This document shows positions 1 through 12,000 of a stretch of 64,000 nt of DNA, one piece after another. Each line of letters opens with the position of its first letter. Position 1 is the stretch's first letter. The DNA comes from Amia ocellicauda (Eukaryota > Chordata > Actinopteri > Amiiformes > Amiidae), in NCBI RefSeq assembly GCF_036373705.1, contig NC_089858.1, forward strand, positions 9,720,001 to 9,784,000. Direction: 5' to 3'. A program made the translations under genes and the position numbers. The notes below the pieces were generated by a model, which saw only the letters and a list, made by a program, of their open reading frames with translations, was not told the DNA's origin and made no database searches.

Positions 1-269
1 CTACTTTGCATATACATATACTATATATAAGTAGGCTATTGGATTTGTTACAACCTCTTTATGCGTTTGTATGGTTTGAGTTATTATGTTTTAAGTCACG
101 CTATTTACTTTCTTTATTTGCCGTTTAAAAAAGTAGTGCACACATTACAAAGCAAGATACCCTATTGACACTGAGTCAAATTAAATATGCTTCAGATGAT
201 TCAACGCCCTTTTTATTTTATATCAAAGGTGTCTGTTTAAATCTCCCTCCCTGCCTATGTCTTCTTGAT

Positions 270-480
270 TATTACCCGGGTCGCCTTCGTATAGCGCAGA
301 TGCCCGCAGTTCGGCGCAGATCTGCAGAACTGTCCGACCCCATTGGTGGAGCAGCGCAGATGTGCGGAAACCTGCGCTGCACTGCGCGGCTCTGGAGTCT
401 GTTGCTTGACACATGCGCATTGGGTCGCTCTCATCAACGGACCGACGGCAGGCGGAGACAGACAGAGATCCCCATAGAGA
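270..480 (+). promoter_or_regulatory. camsap1: CpG-rich block, probable camsap1 promoter / untranslated first exon
   Basis: This is the only clearly CpG-rich stretch in the first 16 kb, in otherwise AT-rich DNA. The octamer GCGCAGAT occurs three times (294, 314, 354). Inverted CCAAT boxes (ATTGG) lie at 342-346 and 419-423, the second overlapping an NRF1-like CATGCGCA at 412-419. Together these suggest a TATA-less, CpG-island type housekeeping promoter. The first coding exon begins about 1.15 kb downstream behind a good splice acceptor, so this block probably carries an untranslated exon 1. A possible donor is CAG/GTTAAT at 540/541. The transcription start itself cannot be read from the sequence. 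Confidence 0.5.
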
Positions 481-1633
481 CCAGCCTTCTGCACGGAATA
501 TGTCGGGAAGATTTATTTTTTCATTTTATAGAAAAGCCAGGTTAATTTGCTGAATGGTTGACTGGGAGGAAGACGGAACTCGCCTATAAGCTAATATAGA
601 CGGACGTGTTAGTATTTTCAGGGCTTTTCATTTTTTATGTATTGGGTTTTTGCTCTCCCTCTCTCCCCGGTGGCGGTTGACATGTAGGCCGCAGATTGGA
701 TTGTGTTGTTGGGGAGGAGACCTTTTGATTCCGCGCTGCTGCTGCTGCGGGGCTCAATCGCACCGTGACATCCACTTCTTTTATTTGTTCTTTCTTTGGT
801 GCTTTTACTATTATCTAAAGCTGGATTTTGGATCCTGGACGGTTCTGAAGGTATTCTCAAAAAATGCCATTTTGTTCCTAAGAAATATGTGCTTGGCTTA
901 TTAACACGAACCTTCATTCATCTAAAAGATGTTCCTGCTTGTCCTGCTGTCAGTGTTTTGCCATATGTCAAAATGTGAATGCATTGCAAGAAGAAGTCTA
1001 GATTTTGAAATGTCGCCGTTATTATGGTCTTTTGTATGGAAAACAAAAAGACGTGTATAATTGATTCAGCTGATCGTTTACAGAATTAGACATCTTTCAT
1101 TGTGAATATGCTCTTTATGACTGCATTTTATATTTGAACTGGACTTGTACCTGTTTTGGCCATGATTGCATCGGGGTGATACCGTGCAATTTGCTCGGGT
1201 GCTGCCGGTGAAGAGGCAAGGCCCCAGCCCACCAAACCATTTAATAATAATGCGAATAAACAACTTGCTAAACCAATTACTCGGATGCAAGGTTGGGACA
1301 ATTTCACGGGCGGTCCAGTATTGCTTAGGAAGCACATTCCCATTGTGTTGTGCTTTAGGGCTGCTCTGTATTTTAGCCTTTGTTTGTTGTCATATTTGTC
1401 CAGCCAGACACGAACAAATAAATGAGGCTAATCGGTTTAAAATCAACGGTCTCCAATTAAGCACCTTGTCGATGTTAATATGATACTTAATGCTAGATCT
1501 TACCAATTTGAGCACAGATACGCGGTCAGTGTTTGTTTTCTGCTTTGTACAGCCATTCTTTTGGATCAGGTCCTATTATCTGAAAAATGGCATTCAGTCT
1601 AAGCAAGCACACCTGCTTTTCTTTATTCCCCAG

Positions 1634-1794
1634 GATGGATGTCGATGTCTGTGCTGGGGCAGACAGCAGCAGAAGGAAGATGGACACCGGAGGGGACGGG
1701 GCGCTGGAGGTTGTGCCATTGGAGCTCTATGATTCAGCCAGGGCCAAAATAGATGCTAATCTGCGATGGCTGTTTGCGAAATCTTACGGTATAG
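1634..1794 (+). CDS. camsap1: camsap1 coding exon 1
   Basis: The acceptor TTTATTCCCCAG precedes GATGGATG, so the start codon sits one base inside the exon. The donor is ATAG/GTAAGT, phase 1. The exon encodes a variable, Asp-rich leader followed by the conserved LYDSARAKIDANLRW and LFAKSYGI block. Two candidate Met codons, 1 and 16, share the frame; the first is longer and follows the acceptor directly. In mammals the start codon lies, as far as I recall, in the CpG-island exon, so the split seen here is a small difference worth noting. Confidence 0.85.
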
Positions 1795-4700
1795 GTAAGT
1801 GAAGGATGCTTTAATTATTCACTTAACTCTGATCTCTTAATTAAAACATCAAAAAATGAATCTGATAAGGCCTCTTTGTCATTATATGGAAATCAATTGT
1901 CTGATAGTGGCCATACAGGATGTAGAGTTTATTCAAATGGTATGTTGTAGATGGTTTGATATCAAGTTTTAATGCGAGCTCATATCATTTATGTAGATTT
2001 AAAAGGTATTTCTCCCCATTGTATGTTACCTTGACCCACTGATCACAGGGGTTAGTTCTGAACCACACAGCCACGTTTCAGTGTAAAGTGAGCGCATGAG
2101 ATTCTGTTCAATGTAAATCTATTCAAACAAAATCGAATTAGGGGTTTCTTTCTGTCATTTTATTGATTGTGCAGGATCTTTTTTTTTTATATCCTTCTAT
2201 GGCAGCAAACAAGGGGAGTTGTAGTTGGACATTATGGGCTGGATTGAGAGCAGGAAGTTAATGCTCAGGAATGTAAACAGACCGCAGGAATGGGGCCTGC
2301 TTAGTTTTTGAGCTGTTTGCGCAGTTTGTAAACAAACAGCAGAGATGCATTTCATTATAAAAGTGCATATCAGGGTTAATTTAGATTTAATTGATATCAG
2401 CCTCATTCAGCTTAGAAATTACACTGAGGCATTGGTTTCTTTGAAGGAAGATCCTAATGTGTGGGATGGGCAATAAACAGACCCTAACACCTTATATTAA
2501 GGGAGGAGGATATTAGCCCTTCCAGATTTTATGACAATTTTTTTGGGGTGGGGGTTAAAATTCTTGGAAGGACAAAAGGCTGAGCTAAATTCCTAAAATT
2601 CTCACATTTCACTAAAACAGACCTACATACCTCAAAAGGTCACCAGCCAGAAAGCCTCTTATCTTTAATTGTTAAGAGATTAGTGTTGTGGTAGTAGCCT
2701 TGCTAAAGTATTCAGACCCTCTCACAGTTTTCATGTTTTGTTGCTTTAAAGGTTGCATTCATGACACTTTGGAGTAGGAGTTAATATGCATTATGTACAC
2801 AACCTACTCCACACATTCAAAGCAAAAACAAAATAAAAGGAGTAAATGGATAAATAATATGAAATAAAAGAAGGAAGTCATGATTGCACAAGTATTCAAA
2901 CCCTTTGCTGTGGCAAACCTTAACGAGTAGCACAATGAGTTGAATGGCCTTCAATGTGTAGTAAGTCTCATGATTTCAGAATAAAAACACCTGTCTCTGT
3001 GAGGTAATGAAAAGTAAAGACTCAACCATGCAGACCAATTAGCTTTCAAAGCAAGTCCGGGATAAAATAATTGAAAAGCACAGATCAGGGGAAGGGTACA
3101 ACGAAAATAAACGTCTCTGAATATGCCTGTGAGCAGAGTGTATTCAATCATCAAGAAACAGAGGGTGCAATTGTACCACCTAGATTAGGCTGTGTCTCCA
3201 AACTGAGTAGCTGGGCATGGAGGAAACTTAGGGATGCCACTGCGAGGCCAACAAATGTGCATCAGTCAACAATATGCAGTACACGATACAAATATAGCCT
3301 GTATGGCAGGGTGGCAAGAAGGAGAGCTTGAGCAAATTACCAAGAATATTTGGTAATTGGTTGTAATTGCGATTACATTGGTGCTATTGGGTATGAATAT
3401 TTATGCAATCAGTGCTATTCGTTTTTTCTCTTTAGTTTTTGCTGACATTTATTGTATTTTATCTTATTCTTAGAAATCTTCAGTTTGAGCATTCAAGTTT
3501 TGGAAAATAGTAAGATGTGTGTATCAATGGTAATTTCTCAGAATGGGACAACATAGGAAGAGTCTGAATACTCTTGCGAGATGCTGTATAACCGATCTCA
3601 TCATAGGTTATTTAATGAGGGAAATCGGCTAACACTGCAAAGAGTTTGCATATGATTTATGTTGATTGTGGGGCCATTGCAGTTTGAGACTCATCTGACT
3701 GAATAACTAAACATGGTGTAGTATTTCTGACATTTAGTGGATGTGACAGAAAAAAAGGACATGGAGAAGGCCTGTGTGTAACCTATAGTCTTGTATTAGC
3801 TTGTGACTGTATAGAGAGCTGAATTGCAAGAGTCCAAGTAATTGCACCGGTTTATGCGGTACTTAGTTTCATCTCTGAGATTGTAGAATTTTATATTGCT
3901 GTATTCGTAACAAATAAACTTTGAATTAGTTACTGTCCAAGACCAGTGATTACTGTTGGACTGAGTGCACTAACATAGCATGTTTGTGAAGAATTGTGGA
4001 ATCTCATGCAATCATATTAGTAGCTGGTTGTAAGTGGCTATTACTCTTTTTGTTCCATATGGACAAGCATGGCTTGTAAATTAAAATGGACAGATGAGGG
4101 AGGAAGTCTTTACTTCTGTCACAACAAACTAGCTTTCAGTATCCCATGTGTTCCATTCAGACCTGATACCACTGACATGATAGTTTCCACATAGTATAAT
4201 TTTGTCTTCTGTAATTGCACTGAATGGGGAATAAATAAAAACCACATTGTACACCACAGTTATTGAAGCCTTGATAAGTATACTATGTGTTTATGAAATA
4301 TTGGATATTTGGATAGATGGTGTGCACCTCATTAGATTGTGGTAGAAAATCTTTCTGTAAAACTAAAGTGTTTAATAAAAAGTGACCTTATGGCGAAGCC
4401 TATATTGTAAATTGTGAATTCACATTGTATCTTAATTGCCCCTTTAATGAAAGTGTGGTATTTTTATATACATGGCTATTCCAAAGCTTTGCATAACATT
4501 TGTTGAGTAGTTGTTATGAGCCTAGTTTATTTTGTTTGATATTTTGATTATACAATCTTTATTGATTGATTTTGGTTGCATAGCAACTGAAACAGTGTGC
4601 TGTGGTATAACTACATTCATTTTCAGCTGATAAACTTTTACAGTTTTTAATGCACTGTAGGAATTTGAGGTGTGCCTCAAATTGCAGGGAGATGGTATTT

Positions 4701-7700
4701 TAAAAGTGAATAACACTGCTTTTTTAGTTTCTAAATGTTGTCTGGTCAGCAGCCTAACTTGGACCTTATCTTTGTATGAAGACTTTTTTTTACATCTTTA
4801 ATCTTGCATTTTCTTTTTAGAAATGTAGTAAGTTTGGAGTGAATTAAATAAGGCCGTCACTTTTTTAAGAATCATTTTGCTAATCCTTGATTTGATTGAA
4901 CTGTTAATTTTATTATTTGTTCGTCATATTGTACTTCAGTTATAATTTAATTTGCAAAACCAGAGAACAACTTTCTGGGTTAAAATCATTTTGAGTTTTA
5001 TCTCCTCTGTCATAGAGACTGATGATTAGTGTCACAGTTGCTGATTGAAGCAAAACTGTGCCCTGCTTATTTTTATTTATTTTTCTTCTTAAACTATTAA
5101 ATGTGATGGGGGAAGGATGTATTTAATATAGTATCTAAGGATTCACCATTTTGCTTGTTACATAAGGAAAGGTAATTTTCTTTATTGAAAACAAGCATAT
5201 TGCCAACATTATCTTGTAATTGATTCCCTAAGTACTGAACCTAATGGACTGAGAAAGTGGTTGAGTCCAGATATTAGAATGCTTACTCTTCTTCCACTTT
5301 TCAAACAAACGTGACATCGGTGTTTCACCTTTTGAAAAGGAGTGTGATCAAGTAAACACTGGTGTAACATTGCTGAGACCGACAAATCCAGGCCAAATGC
5401 TTTTCTAATCTTATGAGCAAAAAAGCAGTTATTTTGCAAATCCAAGATGCTACTCCATTGCCAAGCTTATTTTAAGGATAATGAGTGCTTGTGAAGTTCT
5501 AAAGGTTAAAGTGCTGCACAGATCCTTCTCCTTGTCTGACCTGTTTTTCTGAGCTCAGTGTTATTGAAAAGCTGTTAGGATGTTACACTCTGTTCCAGGG
5601 ATTGTCTGCTTGTACTTACTCCCTATGAATGTTTCAATATGTGGCACAAAAAGAGAGGGATGGTGTTGACATGGCTTCTCTTCCTTGTACTAGGAAATCA
5701 TCATAAATAATGAGGGCTCATAGTCCTCATAATTAACTTCATTATCCATTCTGTTTTAATATGTGATCCTGATTTAGGAAGTCTAATAGTAGTTCCTAAG
5801 TCCTAGCCATAGTGATTTCGATACCATTAAGTATGTAGTCCATGTCTTTTTAGTCTAGTAGTCTAGCTGCACTCAACTAGATTGCATTACTTAGACTGTG
5901 TTTTCTGGGTTGTTTGAATGTCTGAGTGGGAGATTTTAACTAAGAATTGAAGGCCATCTGTTCAAATGCTCAATAGTGGGGAATAAAATGTTTCAAACTG
6001 TATCATACAAAATTAATTATTTAAATTGTTATATTCTCCATCACCTAAAGGACAAACTTTGCAGCAGAGGAAAAATAGCAGCACCTGTTCTTTAATTCAA
6101 GTGAATATGGTTCTTTAACCATCATTTTCAAGGTATGTCTGTGAACCTCCATTTATTAAGTATCATCATAGGTGTGGCTGAAATCCTGAAACAAATGGAA
6201 CTGGCTTTTGAGGTTTTTTGTTAAGCTTTAATTTGGTAGGAATGCCAATTTGCTCTCACTTAAATCCCCATATTTACGAATACTGCAAACATCATTCTGA
6301 ATCTGCTGAAATATAATTACACAAGGCAACTGACTTACTGTAATGACCATCTATCTCCTGTAAACTGAGTGGACATTAAACCTGTCACATTTTATTTTGT
6401 GTAGAAACAGAAATGCGGTAGGATGCTCTGCTGGTATTTGGCTTCTGCTACATTGTCCCGCTGGCACACAGGAAATTACAGCTTTCATCCAGACCGAATG
6501 ACCTTTATCGGTAGAAAGGCAAAGTTCTTGGAGCGTGGTGTAGCTTTTGATATGTTGACCAAGACTGTTGAATTGAACTCATTTAAACAACAACTGCAAA
6601 AAAAAAAACAACTCAGAGTATTGATTCATCAGATTGTTGAGCAGTTGCAGCAATGGAATTCGGCGTAAAAAACATGAACAGCAGATCATAGAAATACATT
6701 TCTACTGTACAGTAAATGTATGCATGGTCTAGAGAAAATAACGGCCTTAAACAGGTGACATTGTATTTCCTGACATTAATCCACTTCCATTGTAACACAG
6801 TGGTGGTAGTTCTTTAAAGGCTGATGGTGTACACTTCGAATTTTCCTGGTTGAAATGTGAAAAATGAGAAATGAAAAGCATGTTTAGGGTATACTGTCTG
6901 AAGAATTGTTTGAAGAATTCAAATGACAGAAATGATTGTCAGATTCAACAGTGTGCATAGAGATCTTGAAAGACTATAAATCTTGCGATGTGATGTTGAT
7001 TACAATACATAGAGGCCCTGTACTCTTGTCTACATGCTTCTGTTTGGTTAAGCATTCTAACTGGCCCAGACGTCTCTCTAATCGGTCTCTTCAGCTGTCA
7101 GTGAGTCACTGGCTGTCTGTGGTCCATCTCAAGGTGGTGCTGCTTTGTGCTGCAGTCTAAATTTATTCTCATGCAGTGATCGTAGATCCTGCTCCCCGTC
7201 TTGGTGCTAATATCCCAGCTTCTGTGGTCAGTAGTAGTTATCTTGCAGAAGAAACTGGCCTGTGCCTACCTTATCTGTATGAATAATATTGTAACACAAA
7301 TGGGGTTTTGTATGATATCAATTTGGAATGTCTTTTTGCATCAAAATTCATCACCATTACTAGGACTCCTCCCCATAGCTGGTTAATGAGACGCATTGGA
7401 TCGAAAGAGCTGGACACCGGTGCAGTGTCTAAAAGTTCACCCAAGGACTTGCAGTGGTACTCTTAGCTTGACTGGCAGGAATATACAGTATTGTTAATTT
7501 TGAATCTTATGTTGACATCTGGTTATGAAAGAGGTGGGGAAATAACTGTGTGCTGTTGTGTCTGGGTGAAATGAAAGTGAAGTGGCTTAATTTACCTCAG
7601 AATGACCTCCTTTGTAAAAGTAATGAAAGATTTAGAGATTAAGCCACGGTTAAATAACACTGGATATCTCGATTTAAAAGCTTTGAATAAGCGTGACAGT

Positions 7701-9018
7701 CCAAAATAGAAGCTTATTTATACTGAATTTATTTTATAAGGGAGCTTTCAGGACAATTCAATAGATAGTGTTACTGCAACATAATGTCCTCTGTTCTGTG
7801 TTTGTAACGGAAATCAAAGCCTTTATTAGTGTTACTTTGTCACGTCTTGTTTGTCAAATCAGTGCAAATAAATACATTAGATTGGCTGCTTTTTTCTGCC
7901 TCTGCAGCAGTGCTTTCAAAGTGTGAAACCCTTTGTGGGTCAAAGATGGTTTTTAAATGACAAATTCAACATCAAGTGCTATTAAGTTCTTTTTAGGTGT
8001 ATTTGTTCTAGTTTAACTGTAAACTATGATTTAACATTAAATCTAATTACCATAGTCTCTCTCAATGATGACTGTTTCATTAACAAAGCACTTCGAACCC
8101 AGTACTCTCTCTCACATAATTAACTTCTGTGTTTTAGGTGTGTTTCGTATAACCAGTTTGAGTTCCCCTTACCGATCAGTGTGAATGTACCTCTGGTATG
8201 TTTTAAGTATAAAATATTTAAACCATCCTTAGCAAAAACAATGTACAAAACTTCAGCTTTTTTTAAACAGGGGCTTTTTTAGAAGGTATTTAAAGATATG
8301 TGTCTGTTTATTTATTTTCTACAGGTATGTTTTCCAGACTTAATTTGTATTTCTTAACTTTCGTGTTTTCCTGCATGGTTGTTTGTTATTGAAATGCTGC
8401 AAGTCACCGGTACACCCAAGTTGCAGGTCTAGACCAGACTCTGGTAATCAACGCAAACATTATGTTGAACCCGTTGTCAGTAAGAGAGTACCTTCTCATG
8501 ACAAGGCATGCAGAGTCTGTCATGTGTAATACCGTTGACCTATTTTTGCCAAAAGCAGTCGCACAGGTTATTAATTTTTCATGAGAATAATCCTTGAATC
8601 TTCCATCTATGATGGTGAAGCATTATTTAAATATAAATCACACCATGTTCACAGGTTCCTACATCTTCCTTTTCTCTGCAAAGCTGAAAACTGAAATAAA
8701 TAATATAACCACAGTTTTAGAGCAGTCGTTGACTTTTTGTAACGTGTATCCTCTTCATAAGATAATGGGTTTTAAGGTTAGGTAATTGGATTTTGCAGGG
8801 TGTCTGGTTAGGTTGTTTCTCCCTTTTACGTAAGCGTTTGTGTAGCTTGAACCAGTCTAGTCACTTCTAATCTGTTGGAATGATATCATCATATTACATT
8901 TATGTAGGCCTGTTGTTCTTTTTTCTTTAATATGTTAATGACCTGATAAGTATAATACAATTGTCTTGCATTATATTGAGCAGGTGGCTAAATTCAAAAT
9001 TCTGAAAGCTCGTAATTA

Positions 9019-9091
<73 letters not shown>

Positions 9092-12000
9092 CGCAGCACA
9101 AACATATGGAGCACCTTTGTGCCAAAAGTGTTCGTTCGTCAGTTAGTTCATTGGCAAATTAATTCGGAAATTCGTCAATTTGGCAATTCAGCCGGCCGTT
9201 TTGGCCATATATTAGTAAATTCATCCAGTAATCTGTCAAGTAATTTGTTAATTTGTCTGATTCGTGTGTCAGTTAATCCGTAATTACATTGATCAACTAT
9301 GTAATTAATGTGGCTATTAATTCATATAAACAGACAAACTTCCAGACAACCAGACCAACTTCCAAATGGACCAGTGAACTTCCAGACAAACTTATGGACA
9401 AACCAATGAACTTCCAGACCAACTGTCAATCATGCACTGTGCCGAACCCAGTTGAGTCTTTCTAGCTAATTAAACTTCAGGCTCACATAAAACTGCTTTC
9501 GCCACTAATGGTGCAGTTTATTAGAAACTGTCTCTGTGTAATCGTATGAAAATTAAAATCACAATTAACATAGGCTTGTTTATGAGAAGATTAATTGTTA
9601 GAATAGGCAAGGCTTATCCACATCTTTGCCTAGAGTAAAATAAGTATGTTTAATCACTAGATATTGTACATGCAGCGTAACACATTTTTAAAATACTGTT
9701 GAAATAAGTGAAAATGTGATTTATTTTTTCCTAAGAAAGGCTTTGAAATATTAAAATATAGAAAAAGTTTTAAACTTGGTTGTTGTTTCATGTGTCTGTA
9801 CTAAACACTTATTTAAAGTATTTATTACCGACTGAATATAATTATTTAACTGGTTACAGCGACCTGTGTCTTCTCTGAATACATAGATACATGCATACAT
9901 ACATAACTTTATGTTTAGATGAGCTACAGATTTATAAAAGGTGAATTCCGTGAGCAGATTCACCTTCATAGAGCGGATGGAGCAGTGGCGGCTCTTGGGG
10001 GGAGCCTATGTGCTATCCCAGTGCACAGTGGTGTTGACCCAAACATCTGTATATTTGAATGATAACGGCGGGTCGGCAACCCTGAGAGCTGCTGGAAAAA
10101 TACTGCTTTTAATACAATTAGCAAGGTGTTTAGTGTTAGTGTGTTTTATTTGGCTTTAGTATGTATTGTTTAGTTTATTTTCGAGAGCACATATTTAGAA
10201 AAATACAGTACATTATCTGACTTAAAATAATTAGCTAATATTGCAATGATTTGCAATCGGTAAAGTTTAAAACCAAAATCTTTCTGTATGAACACCTATA
10301 GTGCGTACAGTTAAATAACTAAATACATATGTGTACCAACAAGGTGTAAAGTAAAACCCCTCCAATATAAAGTCAAGCCCACCTCACCCCCCACTGAGAG
10401 GAGGCTGGCCCAGCCCCACAACCCCACAATCAAGGATCCAATCTATTCTGAAATAAATATAATCCATTGATGCTTGTCCTTCTATCTCACGGAGTAAAGA
10501 CTGCATGTGCGATTTTATAGCCTGATGGACTTCTGATGAATGATTTGGATTCATAGTGTGGATTTTCTAATATGGGGAATATGGGCTGGTTGGATAGAGG
10601 GTAAAAAACATAAAAACAGGTGAGAAATTGTGTACTCTGTGCCAATAACCTGCTATTGACATGTCAACTGAAACAATTATATTTATTTTTGTTGAATCAT
10701 GAAAATATGTGCAGTCCTATTGACTCAGTCTGGCTCATATGTGGCCAACTGCTGTGTTTTGTGCCGTTGTCTCTGTGATACAGTGGCTGCAGTACACACT
10801 GAAAGGGGAATCTTGCTGTTTGTGTGTGCACAGTGCACATCAAACCTTCACTGCAATATCAATCTGATCAGCTGAGTCATTGGAATGAGGTCATTTTTGT
10901 GCCTTGGGTCGTTGGAGATGATGAGTGGACTGTGGGTGTGTTTCACAGAAGCTTGCAGTTGGTCAGCTATAGACAAAGCAACGGTGGCCTTAACTGTAGA
11001 TGTTAGTCACGGCTCAGCAGGCTGTGCATCAGACATTAGCAATTCAGTCATAACTAGGATGGGGCCTGTGTGATGCACCTCATTTACAATTATCAAATGT
11101 GGCCTTGCTTTCTTGCTTTCGTTCATGCTTTGAAGAGCTGACATGGGCTGTCTTTCATTATTTCCTCTATTTAATGTAGGTTACAAAATAAGATTACAAA
11201 TATATATTTTTAAATGTATTGGCTTATTATTAAAGAAACTGTTTTTCAATACATATTGTTTACAATATAGTACATAATGCTTCAGTTGTCTTACAATTAG
11301 CTACAGCTTGGTTTCTCTCTTCACAGAAGCAGAAATTAATTGTGATACTGGCTTACTTTGCCATATTATAGTAAGAATGTTTTAATTGGTAAATTGTCTC
11401 ATCTGATATAGACACAGGACACAGGGAAATCATCTAATGCATAATGAAAGTAGAGACCTATAGGCTATATGGATGAAGAAAAAACTTTTCGTAAACCTTA
11501 CATTTACATTGCTTGATCATTTAATTTTGATGCTGTATTTCACCCCATCTCCCTCTGAAAAAAATAATCACAACAATAGTTCCCATTTAGTTTTAATTAA
11601 GAAATGCATATAATTATTTATGCTGTGGTTACTAGTAGACTTTGATCTTCCCTTGCCCACAGCAAGGTAAAGTCAATTACCTCGTTCAAAATAAGCCTTT
11701 CAGCCTTATTTTCCCAGTCAGGAAGAATAAGCAACAATATTTTTAAACAAATACTCATGTATAAAAAAATCTTAAAGCATTATTATAAAGAATACATTAA
11801 AATCTTATCACTGAGTATTGCAGCCTCTTTTTTTTTTACATTTTAATAGTAGGAATCCCCCTCTTTCACACAATTGTAAAATTAAAACTTTCATCATTGC
11901 ACTAGATTTGTTTGAATTACATTATTTCTGGAAGTTAAAGCATTCGTAGAGGACAGCATATCATTAGCTTGAGAGATTAATGAGTTATTTTATTTGGTAG

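Noticed and set aside
165-545. 126-codon plus-strand open frame
   Set aside because: Mirrors the CpG-rich promoter block; Cys- and Arg-rich composition is typical of GC-rich non-coding DNA and it resembles no family.
6423-6668. 81-codon plus-strand frame in camsap1 intron 1
   Set aside because: No similarity recognised, ends in poly-Lys from an A run, no splice or promoter context.
8966-9283. 105-codon frame with a long His-Thr repeat
   Set aside because: The repeat is the CA microsatellite translated; the rest is minisatellite.
9960-10450. Possible hAT-type element suggested by GTGGCGGCTC near 9986
   Set aside because: No matching inverted end or 8-bp duplication could be found.
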